A DNA stretch of 61,366 nt from an uncultured Rhodospirillaceae bacterium. GTDB taxonomy: Bacteria > Pseudomonadota > Alphaproteobacteria > Reyranellales > Reyranellaceae. The translations under genes and the position numbers were made by a program. The notes under the pieces were generated by a model. The model worked only from the letters and a program-made list of their open reading frames with translations. It was not told the origin of the DNA and did no database searches. The stretch lies in contig CAMFGZ010000028.1 of assembly GCA_945952105.1 (NCBI GenBank), forward strand, positions 1 through 61,366. The letters are read 5' to 3'. Shown here one piece after another: positions 40,045 to 48,376 of this stretch. How positions within the stretch are numbered: position 1 is the stretch's first letter; each line of letters starts with the position of its first letter.

Positions 40045-40809
40045 CTAGTCGGCCGCGGCGGCGAATTCGGCTTGCGGCCTGGCGGCGTTCACCGCGGGTG
40101 CCGCCAGGCGCTGGTCGGTTGCCAGCCAGCGGTCGAGGAAGCCGTTGATCCAGCGATCGAGCGGCGGATCGTAGAGGGCGTGCATGGAAAGGTGGACGCC
40201 GCGCTGCTGAGCGCCCGGCATCTTCAAGCGCTCGGCGGCGCTGAGTGTCCAGATGCCCTTCATTTCAAGCGTCACTTCGGGATGGAATTGGAAGCCGAAA
40301 GCATTGGGGCCGCAGCGGAACCCCTGCACCGGATAGCGATCGTTGGTGGCCAGCAGTTCGCAGCAATCCGGAATGGTCATGCCTTCCCGGTGCCACTGGT
40401 AGACCTTCATCGGCGCCTTGAACCAGGAACGGCCGGCCTCGGTCGGCTCGACATCGACATAACCGATCTCGACGAGGCCCTCCGGATGGGGGCCGACGCG
40501 GCCGCCGGCGGCGCGCGTCAGAAGCTGGGCGCCGAGGCAGAGGCCGAGGAAGGGCACGCCGGCATCGACCACCTTGGGAATCCAGTCGAGCTCGCACTTG
40601 ATGCCGGCGAGGGTGCCGCAGTCGTTGGCCGACATGGGCCCGCCGAAGATCACCACGCCCGCATAATCGGACATGTCCTCGGGCAAATTGCAGCCGAGAT
40701 TGGGGCAAAGTCGGTGGAGTTCGTATCCGCGCTTCTCGAGCAGGGCGCCGACCCTTCCGGGCCGCGAATGCTGCTGATGCACGACGATGGCGATCTTTTT
40801 AGGGCCCAT
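40045..40809 (-). CDS. Class I glutamine amidotransferase-like protein
   Basis: The 254-residue protein has the GATase1 fold with the complete catalytic triad: Cys91 in FLGLCLGAQLL, His176 and Glu178 in FQFHPEVT. I start at the ATG at 40807-40809 (MGPKKIAIVVHQQHSR). These single-domain proteins resemble the GMP-synthase amidotransferase subunit and may hydrolyse gamma-glutamyl compounds (as in gamma-glutamyl-polyamine or glucosinolate-related degradation), or serve an unknown synthetase. No synthetase partner is adjacent. It is divergent from the kappa-GST-like gene. Confidence 0.85.
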   Translation of the reverse strand: MGPKKIAIVVHQQHSRPGRVGALLEKRGYELHRLCPNLGCNLPEDMSDYAGVVIFGGPMSANDCGTLAGIKCELDWIPKVVDAGVPFLGLCLGAQLLTRAAGGRVGPHPEGLVEIGYVDVEPTEAGRSWFKAPMKVYQWHREGMTIPDCCELLATNDRYPVQGFRCGPNAFGFQFHPEVTLEMKGIWTLSAAERLKMPGAQQRGVHLSMHALYDPPLDRWINGFLDRWLATDQRLAAPAVNAARPQAEFAAAAD

Positions 40810-40901
40810 TTCTCTACACTGGCCAGCCGGTACCGTCATGGATTTGCAAGATACGCGCCATGTATGGCAACGACAAGGCGAAGGGCCAGAAGGGGGACGA
40901 A

Positions 40902-41513
40902 ATGGCGCGGCAGCTGGATTTCTACTTCGATTGCTCGAGTCCGTGGACTTATCTCGCCTTCCATGCGGTCCAGGCAGTGGCCAGGGACACAGCAGCCGCG
41001 ATCGTCTGGAAGCCCATCCTGGTCGGCGGTGTGTTCAACGCGGTCAACCAGACCGTCTACGAGAACCGCGCCAAGCCCAACCCTCTGAAGCAGGCCTACA
41101 GTCTCAAGGACATGCAGGATTGGGCACGGCTCTACGGCCTCGCCATCAAGTTCCCGCCGACGGTCTTCCCCGTGAACAGCGTGAAGGCCATGCGCGGCGC
41201 TTTCGTCGCGCTCGACGAGGGCAAGCTCGTGCCCTACGCGACCGCCGCCTTCGAAGCCTATTGGGGCGTGGACCGCGACCTCTCCAGGGAAGACGTACTC
41301 GCCGACATCGCAAAGAGAGCCGGCATCGAGCGGCAGCGCTTCTTTGCCGGCATCGAGACCGATTCTTGCAAGACGCGGCTGCGCGCCAACACCGACGAGC
41401 TGATCGCCCGGGGCGGGTTCGGCAGCCCGACGATCTTCGTCGGCAATGACATGTTTTTCGGCAATGACCGCATGCCGCTGGTCAGGGCCGCACTGGAGGC
41501 TCTCCCCGCATGA
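40902..41513 (+). CDS. 2-hydroxychromene-2-carboxylate isomerase family protein (kappa-GST/DsbA fold)
   Basis: The 203-residue thioredoxin-fold protein starts at ATG 40902 behind GGGGGACG. The active Ser is probably Ser12 or Ser13 in YFDCSSPWTYLAFHAV. Further family blocks are VWKPILVGGVFNAVNQ, PPTVFPVNSVKAMRGAF and GGFGSPTIFVGNDMFFGNDR. Relatives use glutathione to isomerise aromatic-degradation intermediates such as 2-hydroxychromene-2-carboxylate in naphthalene breakdown; many do other, unknown chemistry. The stop overlaps the start of the dialkylglycine decarboxylase by four bases, so the two products are probably made together. No naphthalene genes are nearby. Confidence 0.87.
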   Translation: MARQLDFYFDCSSPWTYLAFHAVQAVARDTAAAIVWKPILVGGVFNAVNQTVYENRAKPNPLKQAYSLKDMQDWARLYGLAIKFPPTVFPVNSVKAMRGAFVALDEGKLVPYATAAFEAYWGVDRDLSREDVLADIAKRAGIERQRFFAGIETDSCKTRLRANTDELIARGGFGSPTIFVGNDMFFGNDRMPLVRAALEALPA

Positions 41514-42811
41514 GCAAGAACGCCGATCCCGACTTCTGGGCGAAAGCCAACGCTCATCTGGTGCGCTACGGCGGCGCCTTCGCGCCCGTCATCGCCGAGG
41601 GCGCCGCGGGCAACTACTTCACCGACGCCGATGGACGGAAGATCCTCGATTTCACTTCCGGCCAGATGAGCGCCATCCTTGGCCACAGCCATCGCGAGAT
41701 CGTCGAGGTAGCGCGTCACTACGTCGGCGAGCTGGACCACCTTTATTCCACGATCCTGTCCCGGCCTGTGGTCGAGCTGGCGGCGCTGATCGCCCAGGTC
41801 TCGCCGGGCAATCTCGACCGCGTGCTGCTGGTTTCGACTGGCGGGGAGTCAAACGAGGCCGCCCTGCGCATGGCCAAGCTCGTGACCGGGCGGCACGAGA
41901 TCGTGGCGATGAGCAGGTCCTGGCACGGCGTCACCGGCGGCGCCGCTTCGGCGACCTACGCGTCGGCCCGCAAGGGTTACGGACCGCCGCAGCCCGGCGC
42001 GCTGGTCCTTCCCGCCCCCGACACCTACCGCTCGCGCTTCATCGACGACCGCGGCGTCTATGACTGGCAGGGCGAACTCGACTTCGGCTTCGAACTGGTC
42101 GACCGCCAGTCGAGCGGCGCCCTGGCCGCCTGCATCGTCGAGCCGATCCTGAGTTCGGGCGGCGTACTGGAGCCACCGGACGGCTGGATGGCGGCCCTGG
42201 CCGGGAAGTGCCGGGAGCGCGACATGCAGCTGATTTTCGACGAGGCACAGACTGGCCTCGGCCGCACCGGCACATTGTTCGCCTGCGAACGCGACGGGGT
42301 GGTGCCGCAGTATCTCACCCTCTCCAAGACCCTGGGCGCCGGCCTGCCCCTCGCGGCCATGCTGACGACACCGGAGATCGAGGACGCGGCCGCCGAGCGG
42401 GGCTTCCTCTTCTATACGACCCATGCTTCCGATCCCCTGCCCGCGGCCGTTGGCCTCAAGGTGGTCGAAGTCATCCTGCGGGATAAGTTCACGGAACGCG
42501 CGGCTATCCTCGGCCAGCGCCTCAAGGACGGGTTGAGGGCGCTGCAACAGCGGTACGACTGCATCGGTGATGTGCGCGGCCGCGGGCTGCTGCTCGGCCT
42601 CGACCTGGTGAAGGACCGGGGCTCGAGAACGCCCGATCCCGAGCTGGCCCAGAAGGTGGCCCGGACCTGCCTGGAGATGGGCATGATGACCAGCACCGTC
42701 CGGGGCGGTTTCGGTATCTTCCGCATCGCCCCACCCCTCACCGTCGACGAGACGGAAATCGACCTCGGGCTTGAGATCTTCGACCGGGCGCTCACCAAAG
42801 CTTTACAGTGA
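41510..42811 (+). CDS. dgdA: 2,2-dialkylglycine decarboxylase, class III PLP aminotransferase
   Basis: This fold-type I PLP enzyme decarboxylates 2,2-dialkylglycines such as 2-aminoisobutyrate and transfers the amino group to pyruvate. At 433 residues it matches the Burkholderia enzyme very closely from memory (DFTSGQMSAILGH, LLVSTGGESNEAALRMAKLV, SWHGVTGGAASATY, LSKTLGAGLPLAA, RIAPPLTV). Gln52, Trp138 and Schiff-base Lys273, all used by that enzyme for substrate recognition and decarboxylation, are conserved. A general omega-aminotransferase is less likely because of the FTSGQMSA stretch. It is coupled to the upstream isomerase; no DgdR regulator is seen nearby. Confidence 0.9.
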   Translation: MSKNADPDFWAKANAHLVRYGGAFAPVIAEGAAGNYFTDADGRKILDFTSGQMSAILGHSHREIVEVARHYVGELDHLYSTILSRPVVELAALIAQVSPGNLDRVLLVSTGGESNEAALRMAKLVTGRHEIVAMSRSWHGVTGGAASATYASARKGYGPPQPGALVLPAPDTYRSRFIDDRGVYDWQGELDFGFELVDRQSSGALAACIVEPILSSGGVLEPPDGWMAALAGKCRERDMQLIFDEAQTGLGRTGTLFACERDGVVPQYLTLSKTLGAGLPLAAMLTTPEIEDAAAERGFLFYTTHASDPLPAAVGLKVVEVILRDKFTERAAILGQRLKDGLRALQQRYDCIGDVRGRGLLLGLDLVKDRGSRTPDPELAQKVARTCLEMGMMTSTVRGGFGIFRIAPPLTVDETEIDLGLEIFDRALTKALQ

Positions 42812-42924
42812 GAATTCTGGGAATTCGGCCCTTCCGGCCCCGTCACTGGTATTAGCGTTTGAAACGAGCGCCTAACTGTTGTACCCGCTGCGGTTTCCGG
42901 GCCAACGGCGTTGGGAGTGTGCGG

Positions 42925-43482
42925 ATGTTCAAGAGGCTTACACAGGCGGCAATTCTTACGGGAAGTATCCTTGCCCTGGGCGGTTGCACGCTCGGCAAGA
43001 CCGAGACCGCCGCGGCGCCCGTGAAGCCGCCTGCGGCCGACTATCAGGCCCCCGTTCCGCCGTCGCCTCCCGCAGGCCAGATCCGGGCCATCTGCTACAA
43101 CGAAACCGACCTGACGACCGTGCGCTCCCGCATGGTTCAGCAGGAGCTGCAGGTCGTGACCCTGCAGTGCCAGGGCCCCGGCGGACGCCGCGCCTACGAG
43201 ACGGTCTATGCCGACTTCGTGAACAAGTTCAAAGCCGAGTTCGCAACCAATGCCCGCACGCTGTCGCAGGTCGCCGGGCGCAAGCGCTTCAACACCGACG
43301 TGCTGGTGACCGAGATTGCCAACCGCACGGCGCAGCGCGCGCCGACGGACAAGGATTTCTGCGCCCGCGGCAAGCGCGCCTTCGACTGGGCGATGGATCC
43401 GAAGGTCACGTCGCTGGCCCAGGTGCCGCCGCCGTACGATCTCGGCCCCGAGATGAATATCCATCCCTGCCCGTCCCAGTAA
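42925..43482 (+). CDS. Hypothetical lipoprotein
   Basis: The 185-residue product starts at ATG 42925 behind a GGGAG site and carries a lipoprotein signal with lipobox LALGGC, lipidated Cys21. The next 30 residues are Pro/Ala-rich (a linker), then a compact domain of about 135 residues with the Cys residues of AICYNE, TLQCQG, DFCARG and HPCPS, probably paired. I do not recognise the family. It is followed by a strong terminator and appears to be a stand-alone unit. An outer-membrane lipoprotein role is likely from the signal; function unknown. Confidence 0.75.
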   Translation: MFKRLTQAAILTGSILALGGCTLGKTETAAAPVKPPAADYQAPVPPSPPAGQIRAICYNETDLTTVRSRMVQQELQVVTLQCQGPGGRRAYETVYADFVNKFKAEFATNARTLSQVAGRKRFNTDVLVTEIANRTAQRAPTDKDFCARGKRAFDWAMDPKVTSLAQVPPPYDLGPEMNIHPCPSQ

Positions 43483-43510
43483 GCAAGACGAGTCAAACAG
43501 GAAGAGACGG

Positions 43511-43542
43511 AAAGGCGGTCCAGAGGGGCCGCCTTTCTTTTT
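43511..43542 (+). terminator. Rho-independent terminator after the lipoprotein gene
   Basis: AAAGGCGGTCC pairs with GGGCCGCCTTT (11 bp with one G-T pair) around a short loop, followed by CTTTTT. It lies 28 bases past the lipoprotein stop and also separates it from the convergent desaturase, though the T-run is only on the plus-strand side. Confidence 0.9.
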
Positions 43543-43589
43543 GCTCTGTACGCTCTTCCTCCTTCAAATGGGGAGAAGGATCGAGGCGG

Positions 43590-44558
43590 TCAAATGTGTT
43601 GCGCCGTCCGCTCGCCGGCGCCGCGTCCGCGGCCCCCCGATGCAGCCGTGGTCGCGGCCCTCAGGACAGCGAAATAGCCCGGCTTCAGTTCCATCGACGG
43701 ACCGCGACCGGCGTCGAGCAGGGCACGGTGGGCCTGCGGCAGGCGCCAGCACGGCACGAACATGAACAGATGATGCTCGAGGTGGTAGTTCACCCAATAG
43801 GGCGCCACCAGCAGCCGCATCAGCGGGTTGGCGTAGGTCGTGCGCGTGTTGCGCAGCGGATCGTCGTTGTCCGGCACCACTGCATGCTCGGCGATGTTCC
43901 GGATGCGGCTCACCAGCTGGTACCAGGTGGCGAGCGGCAGCAGCCACATCACGGGGTAGAGCCACCAATATCCGGCGACCGAGAGGCCCACGAACAGGAC
44001 GGCGTTGGCGACCAACGGCCCCTTCTCCTTGCGCCACAGGTTTCCGAGCTGCGCGGCGAGCGGAGCGTCGGCGGGACCGAGCGCGCGCCGGAGCTGCTCG
44101 CCGCGACGCAGGAACGCGGTTTGCCCCGTGAGATCGCGTACGATCTTGCGACGCAGGCTGGTGCGGCTGGTCGGAAAAGCCGCGGACAGGCCGAGGTCGG
44201 GATCCTGCGCCTGCTGGGTGAAGCGATGATGCTGAAGATGGTAGGGCCGGTAGAGCGCGAGACTGGTGAAGACCGGAAAGGCGCACAGCCAGCTTCCCAC
44301 CCGGTCGTTGAGGCGACGGTCAGCGAACAGCAGCCCGTGCGCGGCGTCGTGCATCAGGATCGCGATGCCGAGCTGGCGGCCACCGATCACCACGACGCCG
44401 ATCAGGAAGGTGAACGGATTGGGCCACCAGGCGAACAGCGCCATGCTGCCGCCGATAAGAACCCAGGCGTGCACCACGAGCATCGCGCCCACGAGGTTCG
44501 ACCTGGTGCCCAGGCGGCGCGTCTGTTCCAGGGTGAGAAAATCGCCGATCCGGCTCAT
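43590..44558 (-). CDS. Membrane fatty acid desaturase
   Basis: This 322-residue integral membrane di-iron enzyme carries the three histidine boxes: HDAAH (70-74), HLQHHRFTQQ (107-116) and HLEHH (259-263), with about four membrane helices between (near 23-45, 48-68, 90-105 and 180-215). The enzyme inserts double bonds or hydroxyls in acyl chains using O2 and electrons from an unknown donor. It could also be a carotenoid-type or alkane hydroxylase relative, since the boxes are shared. The N-terminus MSRIGDFLTLEQTRRL is cytoplasmic. It is divergent from the epoxide-hydrolase-like gene with 65 bp between. Confidence 0.88.
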   Translation of the reverse strand: MSRIGDFLTLEQTRRLGTRSNLVGAMLVVHAWVLIGGSMALFAWWPNPFTFLIGVVVIGGRQLGIAILMHDAAHGLLFADRRLNDRVGSWLCAFPVFTSLALYRPYHLQHHRFTQQAQDPDLGLSAAFPTSRTSLRRKIVRDLTGQTAFLRRGEQLRRALGPADAPLAAQLGNLWRKEKGPLVANAVLFVGLSVAGYWWLYPVMWLLPLATWYQLVSRIRNIAEHAVVPDNDDPLRNTRTTYANPLMRLLVAPYWVNYHLEHHLFMFVPCWRLPQAHRALLDAGRGPSMELKPGYFAVLRAATTAASGGRGRGAGERTAQHI

Positions 44559-44623
44559 GCGGGAAGGCTGGGCGCGGCACGGGCGACTGTCAACGCCACG
44601 CAGGGACGGCTATATGTCAGTAG

Positions 44624-45523
44624 ATGCAACGCAAAACCGTCCGCACCGACGTCCTCGACGTCACCTATGAGGAGCACGGCCCGCCCGACGGCGCGCCGGT
44701 CATCCTGCTGCACGGCTTCCCCTACGACGTGCGCGCCTACGATGAGGTGGCGCCGGCGCTGGCGACCGACGGCAACCGCGTGCTGGTGCCCTATCTGCGT
44801 GGCTATGGTCCGACCCGCTTCCTGTCGCCGGAAACGCTGCGCTCGGGCGAGCAGGCGGCACTGGGCCACGACCTTCACCAGTTGATGAACGCGCTCGGCA
44901 TCGAGCGCGCGGCATTGGCGGGCTACGACTGGGGCGGCCGGGCGGCCTGTATCGTCTCGGCGCTGTGGCCCGAACGCGTACGCTGCCTCGTGAGCTGCAC
45001 CGGGTACAACCTCCAGAACATCGCCGCCTCGGTCGAGCCGGCGCCGGCCGCCGCGGAGCACCGGCTGTGGTACCAGTACTACTTCAACACGGAGCGCGGC
45101 CGCGCGGGCCTGACGAAGGACCGCCGCGACGTTTGCCGGCTGCTGTGGAAACTGTGGTCACCGGAATGGACGTTCGACGAGGCGACATTCGAGCGGACGG
45201 CATCGTCCTTCGACAATCCCGACTTTGTCGACGTGGTGATCCAGTCCTATCGGCACCGCTATGGCTACACCACGGGCGATCCAATGCTGGAGCCGCTCGA
45301 AGCGAAGCTGGCGAAGCAGCCGGCGATCACGGTCCCCACCATCAATCTCCACGGCGCCGCCGATGGCGTCGGCCCCGCATCGGACCGCGACGGGCGGTCC
45401 GACAAATTCACCGGCGGATACGAGCGGCGCATGCTGCCGCGCATCGGCCACAACGTCCCCCAGGAGGCGCCGGCCGAGACGGTCGCGGCCCTGCGCGATC
45501 TCATGAAGGAAACGCCACAATGA
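44624..45523 (+). CDS. Alpha/beta hydrolase, epoxide hydrolase-like
   Basis: The 299-residue protein has LLHGFPYDVRAYD (29-41) for the oxyanion hole, the nucleophile elbow GYDWGG with Asp102, and the late His in PRIGHNVPQEAP near residue 277. An Asp nucleophile with GxDxGG is typical of epoxide hydrolases and haloalkane dehalogenases, not Ser esterases. The cap domain (about 135-230) contains Tyr residues (YQYYFN, SYRHRYGY) that could activate an epoxide. The stop overlaps the next start by four bases. Substrate unknown. Confidence 0.86.
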   Translation: MQRKTVRTDVLDVTYEEHGPPDGAPVILLHGFPYDVRAYDEVAPALATDGNRVLVPYLRGYGPTRFLSPETLRSGEQAALGHDLHQLMNALGIERAALAGYDWGGRAACIVSALWPERVRCLVSCTGYNLQNIAASVEPAPAAAEHRLWYQYYFNTERGRAGLTKDRRDVCRLLWKLWSPEWTFDEATFERTASSFDNPDFVDVVIQSYRHRYGYTTGDPMLEPLEAKLAKQPAITVPTINLHGAADGVGPASDRDGRSDKFTGGYERRMLPRIGHNVPQEAPAETVAALRDLMKETPQ

Positions 45524-46134
45524 CGAACATCGCCCTCATCGGTTCCACGGGCAACATCGGCAGCCACGTGCTGGACGAAGCGCTGTCTCGCAAGCACAGC
45601 GTCACCGCCATCACCCGCGACGCCTCGAAGCTCAAGCCGCGTGCCGGCATGACCGTCAAGCAGGGCAGCACCACCGACGCGGCGTCGATGGCGGCGATCC
45701 TGAAGGGTCACGATATCGTCGTCGCGTCCGTGAAGTGGAACGAGGCGAGCGTCCATCACGTGCTCGACGCGGTACGGAAGAGCGGCGTGAAGCGCATACT
45801 GTTCGTGGTCGGCGCCGGAAGCCTGCTGCGCGCCGACGGCCGCACCCATCTCGACCACATGGCCGATCGCGGCATCCAGCCGCCGACCTCAAAGCCCGCG
45901 TCGCTAGCGCTGGAGGAAGTGCGGAAGATCAAGGACCTCGACTGGACGGCGATCTCGCCGCCCGCCTCGATCCAGCCCGGCGAACGCACCGGCAAGTTCC
46001 GGCTCGGCAAGGATCAACTGCTGGAAGACAAGAACGGCGAGAGCCGGATCAGCCGTGAGGACTTCGCGGTCGCCATCCTGAACGAGATCGAGAAGCCCAA
46101 GCACCTGCACAAGCGCTTCACGGCGGCTTACTGA
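45520..46134 (+). CDS. Atypical SDR, NAD(P)H-binding protein
   Basis: The 204-residue protein starts MTNIALIGSTGNIGSHVLDE, giving the atypical SDR cofactor motif GSTGNIGSH at 8-16, then KRILFVVGAGSL and WTAISPPASIQPGERTG. The catalytic Tyr-x-x-x-Lys pair of classical SDRs is not seen, so it may be a reductase of the YwnB/flavin-reductase-like group or a redox sensor. It is coupled to the upstream hydrolase by an ATGA overlap. Its 3' end faces repeat copy B. Confidence 0.85.
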   Translation: MTNIALIGSTGNIGSHVLDEALSRKHSVTAITRDASKLKPRAGMTVKQGSTTDAASMAAILKGHDIVVASVKWNEASVHHVLDAVRKSGVKRILFVVGAGSLLRADGRTHLDHMADRGIQPPTSKPASLALEEVRKIKDLDWTAISPPASIQPGERTGKFRLGKDQLLEDKNGESRISREDFAVAILNEIEKPKHLHKRFTAAY

Positions 46135-46161
46135 AAGCCTGTCGTTACCCGCGCCTCACTT

Positions 46162-46247
46162 GTCATTCTGAGCGCGGCGAAGGCTCTCCCGCCCATCAGG
46201 CGCTCGTCTGTCCGCAATGTGAGGTCCTTCGCTTTACTGAGGGCGAC
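46162..46247. repeat. Palindromic intergenic repeat, copy B
   Basis: Left arm GTCATTCTGAGCGCGGCGAA and right arm, in reverse complement, GTCGCCCTCAGTAAAGCGAA, with a core of about 35 bases. It matches copy A in arm sequence and size and lies in the convergent gap between the SDR-like gene and the M20 peptidase gene. Confidence 0.75.
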
Positions 46248-46255
46248 ATGCAGCC

Positions 46256-47416
46256 CTAGTCCAGCGTCTCCAGCAGGCGGGCGCAGAGATACGTGCGCGG
46301 CTGGAGAGACGAGTAGTAGATCTGTTCGGTGATGGCGTGGGCGCCCTTGCCGTCGGCGCCGAGTCCGTCGAGGGTCGGGATGCCGAGCGCCGCGGTGAAG
46401 TTGCCGTCGCTGCCGCCGCCGGTCAGCGGCACGTCGTTCAGCTCCTTGCCGATCTCGCGATAGATCGCCTGCGCCTTCTGGAAGAGATCGGTGATGCCCG
46501 CATCCTTCTGATAGGGTGGCCGGTTCATGCCGCCCTCGACTGTCAGCTCGACTTCCTTGCCGATCGGCTCGAGGTTCAGGAACCAGTGCGTCATCTCCTC
46601 GGCGAGCTGCATGCTGGGCACGCGCAGGTCGACGTCGATCGAGCACTCGGCCGGCGTCACGTTGACGCCCGAGCCGCCGCGGATCAGGCCGACGTTGCAG
46701 GTGATGCCCCGCGCATAGTCGTTCTTCTCCTCGATGCGCACGATCTGGCGCGCGATCTCGAGGATGGCGCTGCGGCCGTCCTCGTGGCGCACCCCAGCGT
46801 GGGCGGCGCGGCCCTTGGCAGTCAGCGTGAAGCGGCCGACGCCCTTGCGCGAGGTCACGACCTTGTCGCCGTCGCGGCCCGGCTCCATCACCAGCGCATA
46901 CTTGTGGCCCCGGGCGGTTTCCTCGATGCGGGCACGCGAGGTCGGGCTGCCAACCTCTTCCTCGGGAATGAACAGGAACGTCACCGGCAGCTTGGTCCGC
47001 TTGCCCTGGCGGATCAGGTGGCGCAGCGCGTAGTAGGCGATGTAGCCGCCCGCCTTCATGTCGTAGATGCCGGGACCGAAGACGCTGTCGCCTTCCTGGC
47101 GGATCTTCAGCTCCTTCTCCTTCATCCCGAGCGGATGAACCGTGTCGAGATGGGCAAGGACCAGGATGCCCTTGCCCTGCCCCGTGCTCCAGTCGGCCGG
47201 GGTCCTGGCTTCGAGGATGTCGCCGAAGCCGTCGCGGCCCGGCGTACGATCCAGGTCGAGGCCAAGGTCGCGGAACTGGCCCTCGACCTTGTCGACCATG
47301 ACATTGACCGCCTTCGCGTCGTGGCTCGGGCTCTCGATCTCGATCCACTCGACGATGCCTTCGAGGATCTCCTTGGGATCGATCTTGGGCTCGTTCTTCA
47401 TGCGCTCGGCGGCCAT
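46256..47416 (-). CDS. M20-family metallopeptidase (carboxypeptidase G2/glutamate carboxypeptidase-like)
   Basis: The 386-residue di-zinc enzyme shows the ligands of the M20 family: His89 and Asp91 (LAHLDTVHPLG), Asp119 (GPGIYDMKAGG), Glu152/Glu153 (IPEEEVGS), Glu178 (VMEPGR) and a C-terminal His in GAHAITE. The dimerisation domain has GRAAHAGVRHEDGRSAI. It probably removes a terminal amino acid from a small peptide or N-acyl amino acid in the cytoplasm; no signal peptide is present. It starts at ATG 47414-47416, or alternatively at the Met six residues on. It is last of the minus-strand run transglutaminase-MFS-SDR-M20. Confidence 0.9.
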   Translation of the reverse strand: MAAERMKNEPKIDPKEILEGIVEWIEIESPSHDAKAVNVMVDKVEGQFRDLGLDLDRTPGRDGFGDILEARTPADWSTGQGKGILVLAHLDTVHPLGMKEKELKIRQEGDSVFGPGIYDMKAGGYIAYYALRHLIRQGKRTKLPVTFLFIPEEEVGSPTSRARIEETARGHKYALVMEPGRDGDKVVTSRKGVGRFTLTAKGRAAHAGVRHEDGRSAILEIARQIVRIEEKNDYARGITCNVGLIRGGSGVNVTPAECSIDVDLRVPSMQLAEEMTHWFLNLEPIGKEVELTVEGGMNRPPYQKDAGITDLFQKAQAIYREIGKELNDVPLTGGGSDGNFTAALGIPTLDGLGADGKGAHAITEQIYYSSLQPRTYLCARLLETLD

Positions 47417-47435
47417 TGTCGTCAGTCCTCTATGC

Positions 47436-48359
47436 TCAGATCGGATCCCAGGTGAAGTACTCGGGCGAGCGCTTCAGGTCGGTGAAGTAGGGCTTCATCG
47501 ACGGCACGGCGTGTTCGGCGATGTCCTCCAGCGTCCAGCCCTCGGAGTTATGCACCGAGCGTACCGGGCGGTTGGCGTTGAACAGCATGATCTCGTTCAT
47601 GCGCACGCCGAAGATCTGCGAGGTGATGCCCTGCTCCTGCGCCGAGTCCGACAGCAGGTAGACGGCCATCGGCGCGATCTTGGCCGGCGTCATCTTCTTC
47701 GAGCGCTCCAGTCGCGCCTTCTGCGCCTCGGTGTCGGCGGGAATGGTGCCGATCATGCGCGTCCAGGCGAACGGCGAGATGCAGTTCGAGCGGACATTGA
47801 AGGCCGCCATGTCGAGCGCGATCGAGCGCGACAGGCCGATGATGCCCATCTTGGCCGCCGAGTAGTTGGCCTGGCCGAAATTGCCGACGAGACCGGAGGT
47901 CGAGGTGAAGTGAACGAAGGCGCCCGACTTCTGCTCCTTGAAGTAGTTGGCGGCGGCGCGGCTGGTGTTGAACGAGCCGTTCAGATGGACGTCGATCACC
48001 ATCTTCCAGTCCATGTGGCTCATGCGATGGAAGATGCGGTCGCGCAGGATGCCGGCATTGTTGATGACGCCGTCGATGCGGCCGAAATTCTCGACCGCCG
48101 CCTTGACCATGCGCTCGGCACCGGCCGGGTCGGCCACGCTGTCGCCGTTCGGGACGGCCTTGCCGCCGGCCGCCGCGATCTCCTCGCAGACCTTCTCGGC
48201 CGCCGTCGCGCTGCCGCTGCCTTCGCCGTCGACCGCACCGCCGAGATCGTTGACCACCACCTTGGCGCCTTCCCTGGCCGCCAGCAGCGCCATCTCGCGG
48301 CCGATGCCGCCGCCCGCGCCGGTCACCAGCACGACCTTGTCCTTCAGCATATTCGCCAT
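47436..48359 (-). CDS. Short-chain dehydrogenase (3R-hydroxyacyl-CoA dehydrogenase/17beta-HSD4-like)
   Basis: The 307-residue classical SDR starts at ATG 48357-48359 behind a GGGAGAAG site. It has TGAGGGIGRE (13-22), VNDLGGAVDGEGSGS (37-50) which is the signature of the MFE-2/HSD17B4 dehydrogenase unit, NNAGILRDR (100-108) and the catalytic Ser/Tyr/Lys: STSGL near 153, Tyr166 and Lys170 (ANYSAAK). Such enzymes oxidise 3-hydroxyacyl-CoA in beta-oxidation. The C-terminal 60 residues are an extra lobe rather than the SCP2 or hydratase domain of full MFE-2. It starts 17 bases after the MFS gene. Confidence 0.9.
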   Translation of the reverse strand: MANMLKDKVVLVTGAGGGIGREMALLAAREGAKVVVNDLGGAVDGEGSGSATAAEKVCEEIAAAGGKAVPNGDSVADPAGAERMVKAAVENFGRIDGVINNAGILRDRIFHRMSHMDWKMVIDVHLNGSFNTSRAAANYFKEQKSGAFVHFTSTSGLVGNFGQANYSAAKMGIIGLSRSIALDMAAFNVRSNCISPFAWTRMIGTIPADTEAQKARLERSKKMTPAKIAPMAVYLLSDSAQEQGITSQIFGVRMNEIMLFNANRPVRSVHNSEGWTLEDIAEHAVPSMKPYFTDLKRSPEYFTWDPI

Positions 48360-48376
48360 AGTCTTCTTCTCCCTCT

